Origin: Fibrobacteria bacterium GUT77
GTDB lineage: Bacteria; Fibrobacterota; Chitinivibrionia; Chitinivibrionales; Chitinispirillaceae
Length of the DNA stretch: 14,075 nt
Reading direction: 5' to 3'
Assembly: GCA_001462255.1 (NCBI GenBank)
Contig: LIUJ01000131.1
Location: 891-14,965 of the forward strand
Part shown: positions 7,180-14,075 of the stretch, piece after piece
How positions within the stretch are numbered: the stretch's first letter is position 1
Layout of the letters: each line of letters starts with the position of its first letter
Notes under the pieces: model-generated
What the model was told of the DNA's origin: nothing
The model's database searches: none
Seen by the model: only the letters and a program-made list of their open reading frames with translations
Made by a program: the position numbers and the translations under genes

Positions 7180-8034
7180 ATGAGGCGCGGTTTCATCGGT
7201 AGTCCCGTCGGGTTTGTCCCGGCGGCGTCAATCATTATCCTATTGCTCGCGTTGTCGCCGTGTCGCGGCCTTTTTGCCGACGACAGGCGTCCCCTTTCCG
7301 GCGGCGTTAGCGGCGGTTTGGAGGGCGGGGAGTATTCGGTCAAGTCGGTGTTGACGGTTTCGGAAGGCGACACGCTCCGTATCGGCGCGGGCGCCGTGAT
7401 GTATTTTGAGCAGCTTACGGGGATAGACGTGCGCGGCGTGCTGTCGGTGTTCGGTACGTCGGAGAGTCCGGTTGTTATGACGTCGGGCAACGACACGACG
7501 GGTTCGACGGAGGCGCGGGCCTTTGATTGGAACGGGGTGAGGACATTCGGTCCCAACGCGGCGGTCTTCATGCGTCACGTTTCCGTCGGCAACAGCGTAT
7601 ACGGGTTGAATGTGGGCGACACCCTGTCGAAGGTGGAGTTGAGGGAGGTCGTCTTTCGGAACAACGGCTACGCCCCCCTTGTGAGGGGCGGCGAGATGGT
7701 CCCCGCGGCGACCGACGCGCCGGTAAGCGTTGCGTGGAACACCGACACATCGGCGCTCAAGCCGCCGAATCCCGTGAGGAAAGCGCGTAAGGTCGACGTT
7801 AAATTCGTAGTAAACGTAAGCGCCCTAACCGTAGCCGCGGTCGGCCTGACGACCTGCTATATAGGCCTATCAAACGCAAATACCTATTATCAACATAGTA
7901 TTAACGACGCCAACGCCGATGAATTTTCCGAGTATTACGAAACCAAGATTCGCAAAAATATAACCGTAAGCGCGATAGGCGCCGTAGCGGCGGGCATAGG
8001 ACTAAGTTGTATGGGGATAACGCTCTTTTTTTGA
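7180..8034 (+). CDS. Exported beta-helix-like protein with hydrophobic C-terminal tail
   Basis: The protein has 284 residues if started at the ATG at 7180, where AGGAG (7167-7171) sits 8 bases upstream. The in-frame GTG at 7171 overlaps this site and is less likely. A signal peptide is clear: 'VPAASIIILLLALSPCRGLFA', with likely cleavage before 'DDRRP'; proline before the cysteine makes a lipoprotein unlikely. The middle (about residues 45-165) has the rhythm of right-handed parallel beta-helix proteins: 'VLTVSEGDTLRIGAGAVMYF', 'GVLSVFGTSESPVVMTSG', 'VVFRNNGYAPL'. The C-terminus has two hydrophobic segments separated by a polar, tyrosine-rich stretch around 'EFSEYYETKIRKN', a hairpin-like membrane layout. 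I cannot name a function; surface or envelope location is inferred. Codon choice changes in the last 280 bases, where CTA, GTA and ATA become common. The stop lies in the next promoter. Confidence 0.75.
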   Translation: MRRGFIGSPVGFVPAASIIILLLALSPCRGLFADDRRPLSGGVSGGLEGGEYSVKSVLTVSEGDTLRIGAGAVMYFEQLTGIDVRGVLSVFGTSESPVVMTSGNDTTGSTEARAFDWNGVRTFGPNAAVFMRHVSVGNSVYGLNVGDTLSKVELREVVFRNNGYAPLVRGGEMVPAATDAPVSVAWNTDTSALKPPNPVRKARKVDVKFVVNVSALTVAAVGLTTCYIGLSNANTYYQHSINDANADEFSEYYETKIRKNITVSAIGAVAAGIGLSCMGITLFF

Positions 8035-8059
8035 CTTTTGACCGCCCGTAAAGTATATT
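8031..8059 (+). promoter_or_regulatory. Candidate housekeeping promoter of the purM operon
   Basis: TTGACT (8031-8036), 17 bases, then TATATT (8054-8059) is a close match to the sigma-70 type consensus with ideal spacing. It would start transcription near 8066, just before the GGAAGGA ribosome binding site at 8074-8080. The -35 box overlaps the stop codon of the beta-helix gene (8032-8034). Confidence 0.7.
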
Positions 8060-8094
8060 CTTTTATACAATATGGAAGGATTATAATAATAAAA

Positions 8095-9129
8095 ATGTCA
8101 GCAAACCTAACATACTCGTCCGCCGGTGTCAGCATAGACACCTGGAATAGCGTCAAAGGCCGCATAGGGGAGTTGGTCTCGTCCACCTACAACGCCCGCG
8201 TCCACGGCAAATTCGGCCAGTTCGGCGGAATGTTCGACGCCTCTTGGCTCAAGGGTATGGACGCCCCCATCCTCGTCTCCTCCACCGATAGCGTGGGGAC
8301 GAAGGTCAAGGTCGCTTTCGACTCTAAGGTTTACGACACCGTAGGCGTGGACATCGTGAACCACTGCGTCGACGATATCCTCGTTATGGGGGCGCGCCCG
8401 CTCTTCTTTCTCGACTACATCGGCATAGGCAAGCTTGTTCCAACCGTCGCGGAGCGGATTGTTTTCGGGCTTGCGTCCGCTTGTCGATCAAACGATTGCG
8501 TGCTTATCGGCGGCGAGACGGCGGAGATGCCGGACATATATAGGGAAGGGGAGTTTGATCTTGCCGGGACGATTGTGGGCGTCGTGGAGAAGGGCAAGGT
8601 TATCGACGGGGCGTCGATAAAACCCGGCGACGCGGTGATAGGGTTGAAGTCGGTCGGGTTGCACACCAACGGGTTCAGCCTTGCCCGCAAGATCGTTACG
8701 GAGGTGGGCAAAAAGAGCTATTCGGACATGTTTGAGGGCGGCAGGACTTTCGGCCAAGCGTTGCTTGAGCCGCACCGCTCTTACATAAAGTTGCTACCGC
8801 TTATGGAGACGGGAAAGATTAAGGGTTGCGCCCACATAACCGGCGGCGGATTCGTAGACAACGTAGACAGGATACTTCCCGATGATTGCGACGCGGCGAT
8901 AGACGCCAAGTCGTGGGAACCGTTGCCGATATTCCGTTACCTGCAAGCGGAGGGCGGAGTGGAGAACGCGGAGATGTATCGCACGTTCAATATGGGTATA
9001 GGGATGGTTGTCGTCGTCTCCGGGGGCGACGCGGACGCCGTTTTACGCGACGGCGGGATCGCGGAGTTTGAGCCGGTGTCGATAGGCGAGATCGTTTCCG
9101 GCGCCGGAAAGGTACGGATGGAGTTTTGA
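8095..9129 (+). CDS. purM: Phosphoribosylformylglycinamidine cyclo-ligase (AIR synthetase)
   Basis: PurM closes the imidazole ring in purine synthesis: FGAM plus ATP gives aminoimidazole ribonucleotide, in the cytoplasm. From the ATG at 8095 the protein has 344 residues, the normal family length, and begins 'MSANLTYSSAGVSIDTWN', matching the usual YxxAGVDI opening. Family blocks include 'SSTDSVGTKVK' (Asp65 onward), 'VNHCVDDILVMGARPLFFLD', 'LIGGETAEMPDIY' (from Gly139) and 'GLHTNGFSLARKI'. A longer frame from a TTG at 8038 would start within the predicted promoter, so it is rejected. The ribosome binding site GGAAGGA at 8074-8080 is 14 bases from the ATG, somewhat far. It heads a compact four-gene operon; the gap to cysS is 2 bases. 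Confidence 0.97.
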   Translation: MSANLTYSSAGVSIDTWNSVKGRIGELVSSTYNARVHGKFGQFGGMFDASWLKGMDAPILVSSTDSVGTKVKVAFDSKVYDTVGVDIVNHCVDDILVMGARPLFFLDYIGIGKLVPTVAERIVFGLASACRSNDCVLIGGETAEMPDIYREGEFDLAGTIVGVVEKGKVIDGASIKPGDAVIGLKSVGLHTNGFSLARKIVTEVGKKSYSDMFEGGRTFGQALLEPHRSYIKLLPLMETGKIKGCAHITGGGFVDNVDRILPDDCDAAIDAKSWEPLPIFRYLQAEGGVENAEMYRTFNMGIGMVVVVSGGDADAVLRDGGIAEFEPVSIGEIVSGAGKVRMEF

Positions 9130-9131
9130 CT

Positions 9132-10655
9132 ATGAAAAAGTGCCTTTATCTTTACAATACGGCCACCGCGTCTAAAGAGTTGTTTGTTCCGGAGAACGAC
9201 CCCGTCGCGGTCTATTGTTGCGGCCCTACGGTTTACAACTACGCGCACATCGGCAACTTACGCACGTACGTGTTTGAGGACGTTCTCAAGCGGGCGCTTA
9301 TGTGGTGCGGTTACGAGGTGCGCCACGTGGTCAACATCACCGACGTGGGTCACTTGGTCTCCGACGCGGACACGGGCGAGGACAAGATGGAGAGCGGGGC
9401 GGCGCGCGAGGGGAAGAGCGTGTGGGATGTAGCGGCGTACTACACGGAGCGGTTCATGGCGGACGTCGCGTCGCTGAACGTTTTGCAACCCGATTTGTGG
9501 CCAAAGGCCACCGAGCATATTCCGCAAATGATTGCCTTGGTGAAAACGCTTGAGGAGAAGGGTTTTACGTATCGTACCGGCGACGGGATATACTTTGATA
9601 CGGCAAAATTTCCGTCGTACTGCGATTTCGCCCGTATCGACCCGTCGAGCTTGCGCGCCGGCGAGCGCGTTGATATGGGGGAGAAGCGTAGCCCCACCGA
9701 TTTCGCTCTGTGGAAGTTTTCACCGACCGACGGCAAACGCCGCCAAATGGAGTGGGCGAGTCCGTGGGGCGTGGGATTCCCCGGTTGGCATATAGAGTGC
9801 AGCGCGATGGCGCTCTCCCACTTGCCGCAACCGCTCGACATTCACTGCGGCGGCATGGATCACATACGCGTCCACCATACGAACGAGATAGCCCAAGCGG
9901 AGGCGGCGACGGGGAAGAAGTTTGCCCGCTACTGGATGCACGGGGAGTTTTTGGTTCTCGACAAGGGGAAGATGGCTAAGACGGGCGGGAATTTCGTAAC
10001 GCTCGACACGTTGAAAGAGCGCGGCGTTTCCCCGCTGGGATATAGGATGTTCTGCTACACGGCGCATTATCGTACGCCGCTGAGTTTCTCGTTTGAGGGC
10101 GCGCTATCGGCGGAGCAGGCGTTGGCGAGTCTTAAAAAGACCGTGTTATCAATAGACGGTCAGTCGACTAATACGTCGGGCGGCGGCGTTTCCGATGTTG
10201 ACATTGAGCGCGTGGAGAATGCTCTTGAGCCGTTTTCGGAAGCGATACGCGACGATCTGAATATGCCGCGCGCCGTGGCCGCGCTTTGGGAGGGTCTGCG
10301 GGACAACGCCATGACCGGGCCGGAGAGATTGGCGTTTGTCCGTGAGGCGGACAAGGTTTTGGGGCTTGATTTACTGAAGACGGTCGGCGGCGACACGGAG
10401 GTGACGGAGGTATTCGACGGTTATAGAATAACGCTTACGGCGGGCGTTGTTGTGTCGGCGACCTTAAAGGACGCGATAGTCGCTAAGGCGGCGCAACGTA
10501 AAAGGGCGAGGGCCGAGAAGGACTTTGGCGCCGCCGACGGGATTCGTACCCGATTCGCGGAGGCCGGCGTGACGATTAAAGATATGCCGGACGGTTCGAC
10601 GCGGTGCGCGGTAAGCGATCCGGCGTTGGCGGAGCGGGTGTTGGTCGGGCTATGA
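9132..10655 (+). CDS. cysS: Cysteinyl-tRNA synthetase
   Basis: This class I synthetase charges tRNA-Cys with cysteine. The 507-residue protein has the HIGH-type signature 'AHIGNLRTY' (His39-Asn42) and the KMSKS-type loop as 'KMAKT' (280-284), a mild variant. Zinc and substrate-site features are visible: Cys30 in 'CCGPTVYNY', Cys223 in 'GWHIECSAMA', and the His pair in 'GGMDHIRVHHTNEIAQ'. The C-terminal helical domain with 'RDDLNMPRAVAALWE' is present. The ATG at 9132 is chosen because GGAG at 9120-9123 lies 8 bases upstream; an in-frame TTG two codons earlier overlaps the purM stop. The stop overlaps the next start as ATGA. Co-transcription with purine and sugar-phosphate genes looks like a housekeeping operon without an obvious pathway link. 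Confidence 0.97.
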   Translation: MKKCLYLYNTATASKELFVPENDPVAVYCCGPTVYNYAHIGNLRTYVFEDVLKRALMWCGYEVRHVVNITDVGHLVSDADTGEDKMESGAAREGKSVWDVAAYYTERFMADVASLNVLQPDLWPKATEHIPQMIALVKTLEEKGFTYRTGDGIYFDTAKFPSYCDFARIDPSSLRAGERVDMGEKRSPTDFALWKFSPTDGKRRQMEWASPWGVGFPGWHIECSAMALSHLPQPLDIHCGGMDHIRVHHTNEIAQAEAATGKKFARYWMHGEFLVLDKGKMAKTGGNFVTLDTLKERGVSPLGYRMFCYTAHYRTPLSFSFEGALSAEQALASLKKTVLSIDGQSTNTSGGGVSDVDIERVENALEPFSEAIRDDLNMPRAVAALWEGLRDNAMTGPERLAFVREADKVLGLDLLKTVGGDTEVTEVFDGYRITLTAGVVVSATLKDAIVAKAAQRKRARAEKDFGAADGIRTRFAEAGVTIKDMPDGSTRCAVSDPALAERVLVGL

Positions 10656-12007
10656 AAACACTACCCATAATGACTGTTTCCGGCATTCGCGGCAAGTTCG
10701 GCGAGACGCTTGACGAGGAGTTTGTGTCGCGTGTCGCGTATGTTCAAACGCGTACGGTCGGCGGAGGAAAGATTGTTATAGGCCGCGATACCCGGCCTAC
10801 AGGGTTAGCGCTCGCGCGTGCCGCCGCCCGCGGGATTTTTGCCGCCGGCGGGGTTCCGGTCGACATCGGCATCGCGCCTACGCCGACTACTTGCGTAGCC
10901 GTGCCGTATTTGGGCGCCGGCGGCGGAATCATAATCACCGCGAGCCACAACCCGTTGCCCTACAACGGGTACAAGATGGTTCACAAGAGCGGGCGTCTTT
11001 TTAGGGGTGACGAGTGCGAAGCCGTTTACTCGGCGTTTATGGAGGGCAATTATCCCAAGAGCGACGAGTTTGCAAAGTACGGCGACGAGCGCGCGGAGAG
11101 CGTGGACGCTTCGCCTATCCACATCGACAGGATACTCTCGTGCGTGAACGCGTCGCTCATTCGGTCAATGAACATTCGTATAGCCGTGGACTCGATAAAC
11201 GGCGCCGCCGGCGCCGTGTTTCCCAAACTGCTCGACGCGTTGTCCGTGCGGTGGGAGGGGGTGAACAACAAGTTGGACGGCGACTTCGTTCACAATCCGG
11301 AGCCGCGTCCCGAGCATCTCGGCGATCTGCGTTCGTTGCTTTTGAAGGGCGGCTTTTGGGGCGGTTTTGTCTTTGACCCCGACGCCGACCGTTTGGCGAC
11401 CATGGGCGAGGCGGGTCAGGAGGTCTCCGAGGAGATGACGTTGGCGCTGGCGTTGCAGAACATTTTGGCCAAAAAACCCGACAACGTGGCTACGAATCTG
11501 TCTACGTCGATGGTTGTGGACGACGTTGCCGCCAAGTACGGCGTGGGCGTTATCAGGACGAAGATAGGCGAGGCGCACGTGGTGGAGGGGATGAGGGCCA
11601 ACCGATGCATTGCCGGGGGCGAGGGTAACGGCGGCGTGATATATCCGGCCGTCTGCATGGCCAGAGACGGTCTTACGGGATTGGCCGTTATTTTGGAAGA
11701 GATGGCGCGGACCGGAAAAAAGCTATACGAGTTGGCGGCGGACTGGCCCGTATACTATATTGTTAAGGAGAAGATACCGTGCGCCGATACGGATCCGGCC
11801 GCGTTGATATACAAGTTGAGCAAGGTGTTTGCCGATGAAAAAAGGGATATGACCGACGGTCTTAAAATAATCCGGGATTACGGGTGGGTGCACTTGCGTC
11901 CCTCAAACACGGAGCCGATAATACGTTGCTACGCCGAGGCAAAGAGTATGGATCAGGCAAAAGAGTTGGCGGACGCCGTGCTGACTGTTGTCAAAGGAGA
12001 GCGATAA
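10652..12007 (+). CDS. Phosphoglucosamine mutase / phosphomannomutase family enzyme
   Basis: This is an alpha-D-phosphohexomutase that moves phosphate between C6 and C1 of a hexose phosphate. The 451-residue protein has all four family signatures: the phosphoserine loop 'TASHNP' (Ser98), the metal loop 'DPDADR' (242-247), the sugar-binding loop 'GEGNGG' (323-328) and the phosphate-binding loop 'RPSNTEP' (416-422). 'GEGNGG' differs from GEQSGH of bacterial GlmM and GEESGG of many phosphomannomutases, and resembles the form common in archaeal phosphoglucosamine mutases. The substrate is therefore not certain. If it makes glucosamine-1-phosphate it feeds peptidoglycan and lipopolysaccharide precursors; if mannose-1-phosphate, glycans. 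The ATG at 10652 overlaps the cysS stop by 4 bases, so translation is probably coupled. A longer frame beginning at 10604 lies within cysS and is rejected. Confidence 0.93.
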   Translation: MKTLPIMTVSGIRGKFGETLDEEFVSRVAYVQTRTVGGGKIVIGRDTRPTGLALARAAARGIFAAGGVPVDIGIAPTPTTCVAVPYLGAGGGIIITASHNPLPYNGYKMVHKSGRLFRGDECEAVYSAFMEGNYPKSDEFAKYGDERAESVDASPIHIDRILSCVNASLIRSMNIRIAVDSINGAAGAVFPKLLDALSVRWEGVNNKLDGDFVHNPEPRPEHLGDLRSLLLKGGFWGGFVFDPDADRLATMGEAGQEVSEEMTLALALQNILAKKPDNVATNLSTSMVVDDVAAKYGVGVIRTKIGEAHVVEGMRANRCIAGGEGNGGVIYPAVCMARDGLTGLAVILEEMARTGKKLYELAADWPVYYIVKEKIPCADTDPAALIYKLSKVFADEKRDMTDGLKIIRDYGWVHLRPSNTEPIIRCYAEAKSMDQAKELADAVLTVVKGER

Positions 12008-12008
12008 A

Positions 12009-13286
12009 ATGAAATTCATCAAAACATCGTTGCCGTTGCTGTTGCTTTTTCAAGCGTTGTTGTCGCCGCCTCAAACGTTTTCCCGTCCGGTGGTTTCCTC
12101 CAACAGTTTTTCCCAGTTCGGCAAACCGTCTAAGGAAACGATGTTAAAGGCCCGCGCCGCCGCCGAGGCGGAGTTTCGTTCCGAGCTTCACATGTGGTTA
12201 AAGGAGAATATGCGCATAGACGTTGATACTGCGAGCAGCATAAAGGCGTTCGCGTTCGGCAAATTGGCGGAGCGTTGTTTGGAGTCCGCCGAGGAGACGG
12301 GCGTCGGTAAGGGGCGCGTGTGGACGCTGACGCTTACGGTATCGGAGGAGGCGGCGCGGTCGGCGTTTAGCGCCCACAACGAGTATTTTGACGCGCTTGC
12401 CTCGGCGCGTTTTCAGGACGCCCGCGGCAGCGACTTAAACACGGCGCTACCGGGGGCGATAGGGGCGCTTTGCGCGGCCATGGCGAAGATAGAACCCCCC
12501 GGCGGCGGCGCGGGCGTAAACGTGGACGACATACGCGCCAACGTGCAGATACTTTTTGACAAGATAGAGGTGAAGTCGGCGACTACGGTTGTGGACGGGC
12601 GCCCCGGTTCGTTGCCGCAGCGGTCGCCGGACGCCGTTTTCACCATAGACGGGGCGCCTCTTACGGGTTTTCACCTCACGGCTACGGTGCAGGGCGGGCG
12701 CGTGTTGGCGCGGTTTGAGACGGACGACCGCGGGGCGGTGCCGCTACGGGATTACAAGGTGCCTTTCGTTCACAACGGGAGTATGCTGAACGTGACCCCT
12801 GACGCCGGTCGCTACATAAAGGCGGATAATTTCATCAAATATAAGGATTTGGGAATACGTTTAACGAAGGGGCAAGACCTTTCTTACATATACAAAGTTC
12901 CCGCGTTGACCTACGCGCTGGAGTACAAGGCGAGTTCGCTTAGCAAGTCGATAGTCGTTCCGCCGGATTTTTTGGCCGACGCGCACGTGCGCAAGTATCT
13001 GAAGGAGTATTGTGGTTTGGTTCCGGCGCCGAGGGGGGCTTCACCCGACCTAAACGTCAAAATCGTGGTGGAGTTCTCCCAAAACGTCCACAACGACACG
13101 GAGGAGGACGGCTACGCGATGAGGGCGGTTGCGGAGTTTAGGGGCGCCGGCGTGGATAGGACGGGCAGGACGCAGTTTGAGAAGCGGTTGAACTTTGGGA
13201 TCAGTTTACAACCCGGCGAGTATTTTTGGGAGGCATCGGGGGCGCTTAGAAAGCTGATTGGGGACGCGTTGAGTCGGGACAAGTAG
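12009..13286 (+). CDS. Exported protein of unknown function, possibly with an LPP20-like N-terminal domain
   Basis: The 425-residue protein starts at the ATG at 12009, with GGAG at 11996-11999 nine bases upstream and one base after the mutase stop. A signal peptide is clear ('LPLLLLFQALLSPPQTFS'), so it probably reaches the periplasm or outer membrane; no lipobox is seen. After it, 'MLKARAAAEAEFRSELHMWL' and the helical stretch to about residue 110 resemble LPP20/FlgP-type domains, which carry such Ala/Arg/Glu-rich helices; this is a weak resemblance. The middle ('VFTIDGAPLTGFHLTATVQ', 'TDDRGAVPLRDYKVPFVHNG') looks like a beta-sandwich. The C-terminal part (about 315-425) contains 'VVEFSQNVHNDTEEDGYAMR' and may be a second alpha/beta domain. 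It is last in the purM operon. I cannot assign a function. Confidence 0.8.
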   Translation: MKFIKTSLPLLLLFQALLSPPQTFSRPVVSSNSFSQFGKPSKETMLKARAAAEAEFRSELHMWLKENMRIDVDTASSIKAFAFGKLAERCLESAEETGVGKGRVWTLTLTVSEEAARSAFSAHNEYFDALASARFQDARGSDLNTALPGAIGALCAAMAKIEPPGGGAGVNVDDIRANVQILFDKIEVKSATTVVDGRPGSLPQRSPDAVFTIDGAPLTGFHLTATVQGGRVLARFETDDRGAVPLRDYKVPFVHNGSMLNVTPDAGRYIKADNFIKYKDLGIRLTKGQDLSYIYKVPALTYALEYKASSLSKSIVVPPDFLADAHVRKYLKEYCGLVPAPRGASPDLNVKIVVEFSQNVHNDTEEDGYAMRAVAEFRGAGVDRTGRTQFEKRLNFGISLQPGEYFWEASGALRKLIGDALSRDK

Positions 13287-13346
13287 TTTTTTAGGATTTA
13301 TTCAAAGAGGGCCATTTCAGAAAATTTAATTTTTTTTATTTTTTTA

Positions 13347-13375
13347 TTGACACGGTTGTTGTCGTATATTATTTT
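13347..13375 (+). promoter_or_regulatory. Candidate promoter of the sulfate-binding protein gene
   Basis: A perfect -35 box TTGACA (13347-13352) is followed after 17 bases by TATTTT (13370-13375). T8 and T7 runs sit directly upstream and may act as an UP element. A closer -10 match, TATATT at 13365, is only 12 bases from the -35 box and so is less likely. Transcription would begin near 13382, leaving a leader of about 215 bases. Confidence 0.6.
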
Positions 13376-13437
13376 ACATAGTACGTGGATATGTCTTATA
13401 TGTTTGATGTGTGTTAAAAAAGGACGGAGGCTCTGTT

Positions 13438-13554
13438 ATGGACAGGCACAAACTAAGCCACTCTATCGGCGGGTTGATACGATGTGACGGTGGGCGGTTG
13501 TTTGATTTTGGAGCGGTTGTTTTGTCGAAACGTGTTGATACGCCGGTGTGTTGA
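13438..13554 (+). CDS. Candidate 38-residue leader peptide upstream of the sulfate-binding protein gene
   Basis: An ATG at 13438 has a strong ribosome binding site (GGAGG at 13426-13430, 7 bases away) and opens a 38-codon frame ending with TGA at 13552-13554. The peptide begins 'MDRHKLSHSIGGLIRCDGG' and ends 'RVDTPVC'. It contains cysteines at positions 16 and 38, the second being the last codon. It ends 44 bases before the sbp start. Cysteine-containing leader ORFs that sense cysteine supply are known upstream of sulfur genes in other bacteria, for example actinobacteria. A regulatory role here is inference; the peptide has no other recognisable features. Confidence 0.5.
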   Translation: MDRHKLSHSIGGLIRCDGGRLFDFGAVVLSKRVDTPVC

Positions 13555-13558
13555 TACG
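13473..13558 (+). repeat. Short direct repeats in the leader: GTTGATACG x3 and GCGGTTGTTT x2
   Basis: GTTGATACG occurs at 13473-13481, 13534-13542 and 13550-13558; the last two share the longer form GTGTTGATACG, 16 bases apart. GCGGTTGTTT occurs at 13494-13503 and 13513-13522, 19 bases apart. All but the end of the last copy lie within the leader ORF. They may be regulator sites, alternative pairing segments, or chance in a GT-rich stretch. Confidence 0.5.
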
Positions 13559-13598
13559 TCAAAATAGGTAAACACTACATATTATAAGGAGATGAAAA

Positions 13599-14075
13599 AT
13601 GAGTAAGATGAATACGGTGTCAAGCGATACGGTCGGTAACGGCCAAAAGTTTTTGTTGCGTATGGGCGTCTTTTTTGTGTTATCGTTGCTACTGCTTTCC
13701 GTTTTGGCCTACGCCCAAAAGGGGGCGGCCAAGAAGGTTACGCTTCTTAACGTCTCTTACGACCCTACTCGGGAGTTGTATCAGGACTACAACAAGGCGT
13801 TTGTCGACTATTATAAGAAGAAGACGGGCGTCGACGTGACCGTCAACCAGTCTCACGGCGGGTCGGGCGGTCAGGCTCGCAGCGTTATAGAGGGGAACGA
13901 GGCGGACGTAGTGACTCTTGCCCTTGCCTACGACATAGACGCCATCGCCGACGCGCGTAAGGGGCTTATCGCGGAGGATTGGATTAAGCGGTTTCCGAAT
14001 AACAGTTCGCCTTACACATCGACCATCGTCTTTCTTGTTCGTAAGGGCAATCCTAAGGGGATAAAGGACTGGGAC
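13599..14075 (+). CDS. sbp: Sulfate ABC transporter, periplasmic substrate-binding protein (3' end outside window)
   Basis: The first 159 codons are present and the frame is open to the right edge. The ATG at 13599 has AAGGAG at 13586-13591, 7 bases upstream. A signal peptide is clear ('MGVFFVLSLLLLSVLAYA', cleavage near residue 39). The mature part has hallmark blocks of the Sbp/CysP family: 'LLNVSYDPTRELYQDYN', 'NQSHGGSGGQARSVIEG', 'ADVVTLALAYDIDAIA' and 'SPYTSTIVFLVRKGNPKGIK'. The protein binds sulfate (or thiosulfate) in the periplasm and delivers it to a CysTWA-type importer, whose genes are expected just beyond the window. Choice between Sbp and CysP cannot be made from this part. The leader with its cysteine-ending ORF suggests control by sulfur supply. 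Confidence 0.93.
   Translation, partial: MSKMNTVSSDTVGNGQKFLLRMGVFFVLSLLLLSVLAYAQKGAAKKVTLLNVSYDPTRELYQDYNKAFVDYYKKKTGVDVTVNQSHGGSGGQARSVIEGNEADVVTLALAYDIDAIADARKGLIAEDWIKRFPNNSSPYTSTIVFLVRKGNPKGIKDWD

Larger units (their letters stand above)
13287..13598. other. Leader region before the sulfate-binding protein gene
   Basis: This 312-base stretch begins with an AT-rich segment containing T8 and T7 runs (13330-13345). These may serve as a weak terminator for the purM operon (only an all-AT stem, AAAAT/ATTTT at 13321-13333, precedes them) or as an upstream element of the promoter that follows at once. Then come a promoter candidate, a 38-codon leader ORF, and short direct repeats. No known riboswitch is recognised. 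Confidence 0.5.

Noticed and set aside
8038..8094. TTG start extending PurM by 19 residues
   Set aside because: It lies within the promoter, and the extra residues do not resemble PurM; the ATG at 8095 gives the normal length.
9969..9983. KMAKT in CysRS as a sign of inactivity
   Set aside because: The two lysines of the loop are kept and all other motifs are intact; conservative variants of this loop are common.
13374..13562. Reverse-strand ORF of 62 codons over the sbp leader
   Set aside because: No convincing ribosome binding site or motif; it overlaps the promoter and the better-supported + strand leader ORF.

Overview
The window is 14,075 bases of a bacterial chromosome. All supported genes lie on the + strand and there is no RNA gene, insertion sequence or CRISPR array. 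The best lineage clue is the first gene: a gingipain-fold (peptidase C25) protein with the layout of PorU, the sortase of the type IX secretion system. That system occurs in the Fibrobacterota-Chlorobiota-Bacteroidota (FCB) group and relatives, so I infer a Gram-negative FCB-group bacterium. No marker here fixes the genus. Most genes are GC-rich and favour GAG and AAG codons; one block is clearly AT-richer.

Layout. (1) 2-2944: porU-like gene, cut by the left edge. (2) 2958-5785: a two-gene restriction-modification module. One protein combines an N-terminal PD-(D/E)XK nuclease with an adenine methyltransferase, and it overlaps a specificity subunit by 4 bases. Sizes and layout match the type IIB BcgI A/B pair. 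(3) 5802-6917: amrS, a radical SAM enzyme of the AmmeMemoRadiSam type, with an unusual Asn/Asp-rich insert. (4) 6918-7179: a non-coding leader with a candidate promoter, a nested hairpin and three copies of a 10-base repeat. (5) 7180-8034: an exported beta-helix-like protein with a hydrophobic tail. (6) 8031-13286: a strong candidate promoter overlapping the previous stop codon, then a very tight four-gene operon: purM (purine synthesis), cysS (cysteinyl-tRNA synthetase), a phosphoglucosamine/phosphomannomutase, and an exported protein of unknown function. (7) 13287-13598: a leader with a candidate promoter and a 38-codon upstream ORF with a strong ribosome binding site and a cysteine as its last codon. 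(8) 13599-14075: start of a periplasmic sulfate-binding protein gene (sbp family), cut by the right edge.

Points most worth a second look: the BcgI-like module, whose AT-rich, GAA/AAA-preferring composition appears to run into both flanking genes; the cysteine-ending leader ORF before the sulfate-binding protein gene; and the structured leader before the beta-helix gene. Nothing here is clearly a wholly new system.
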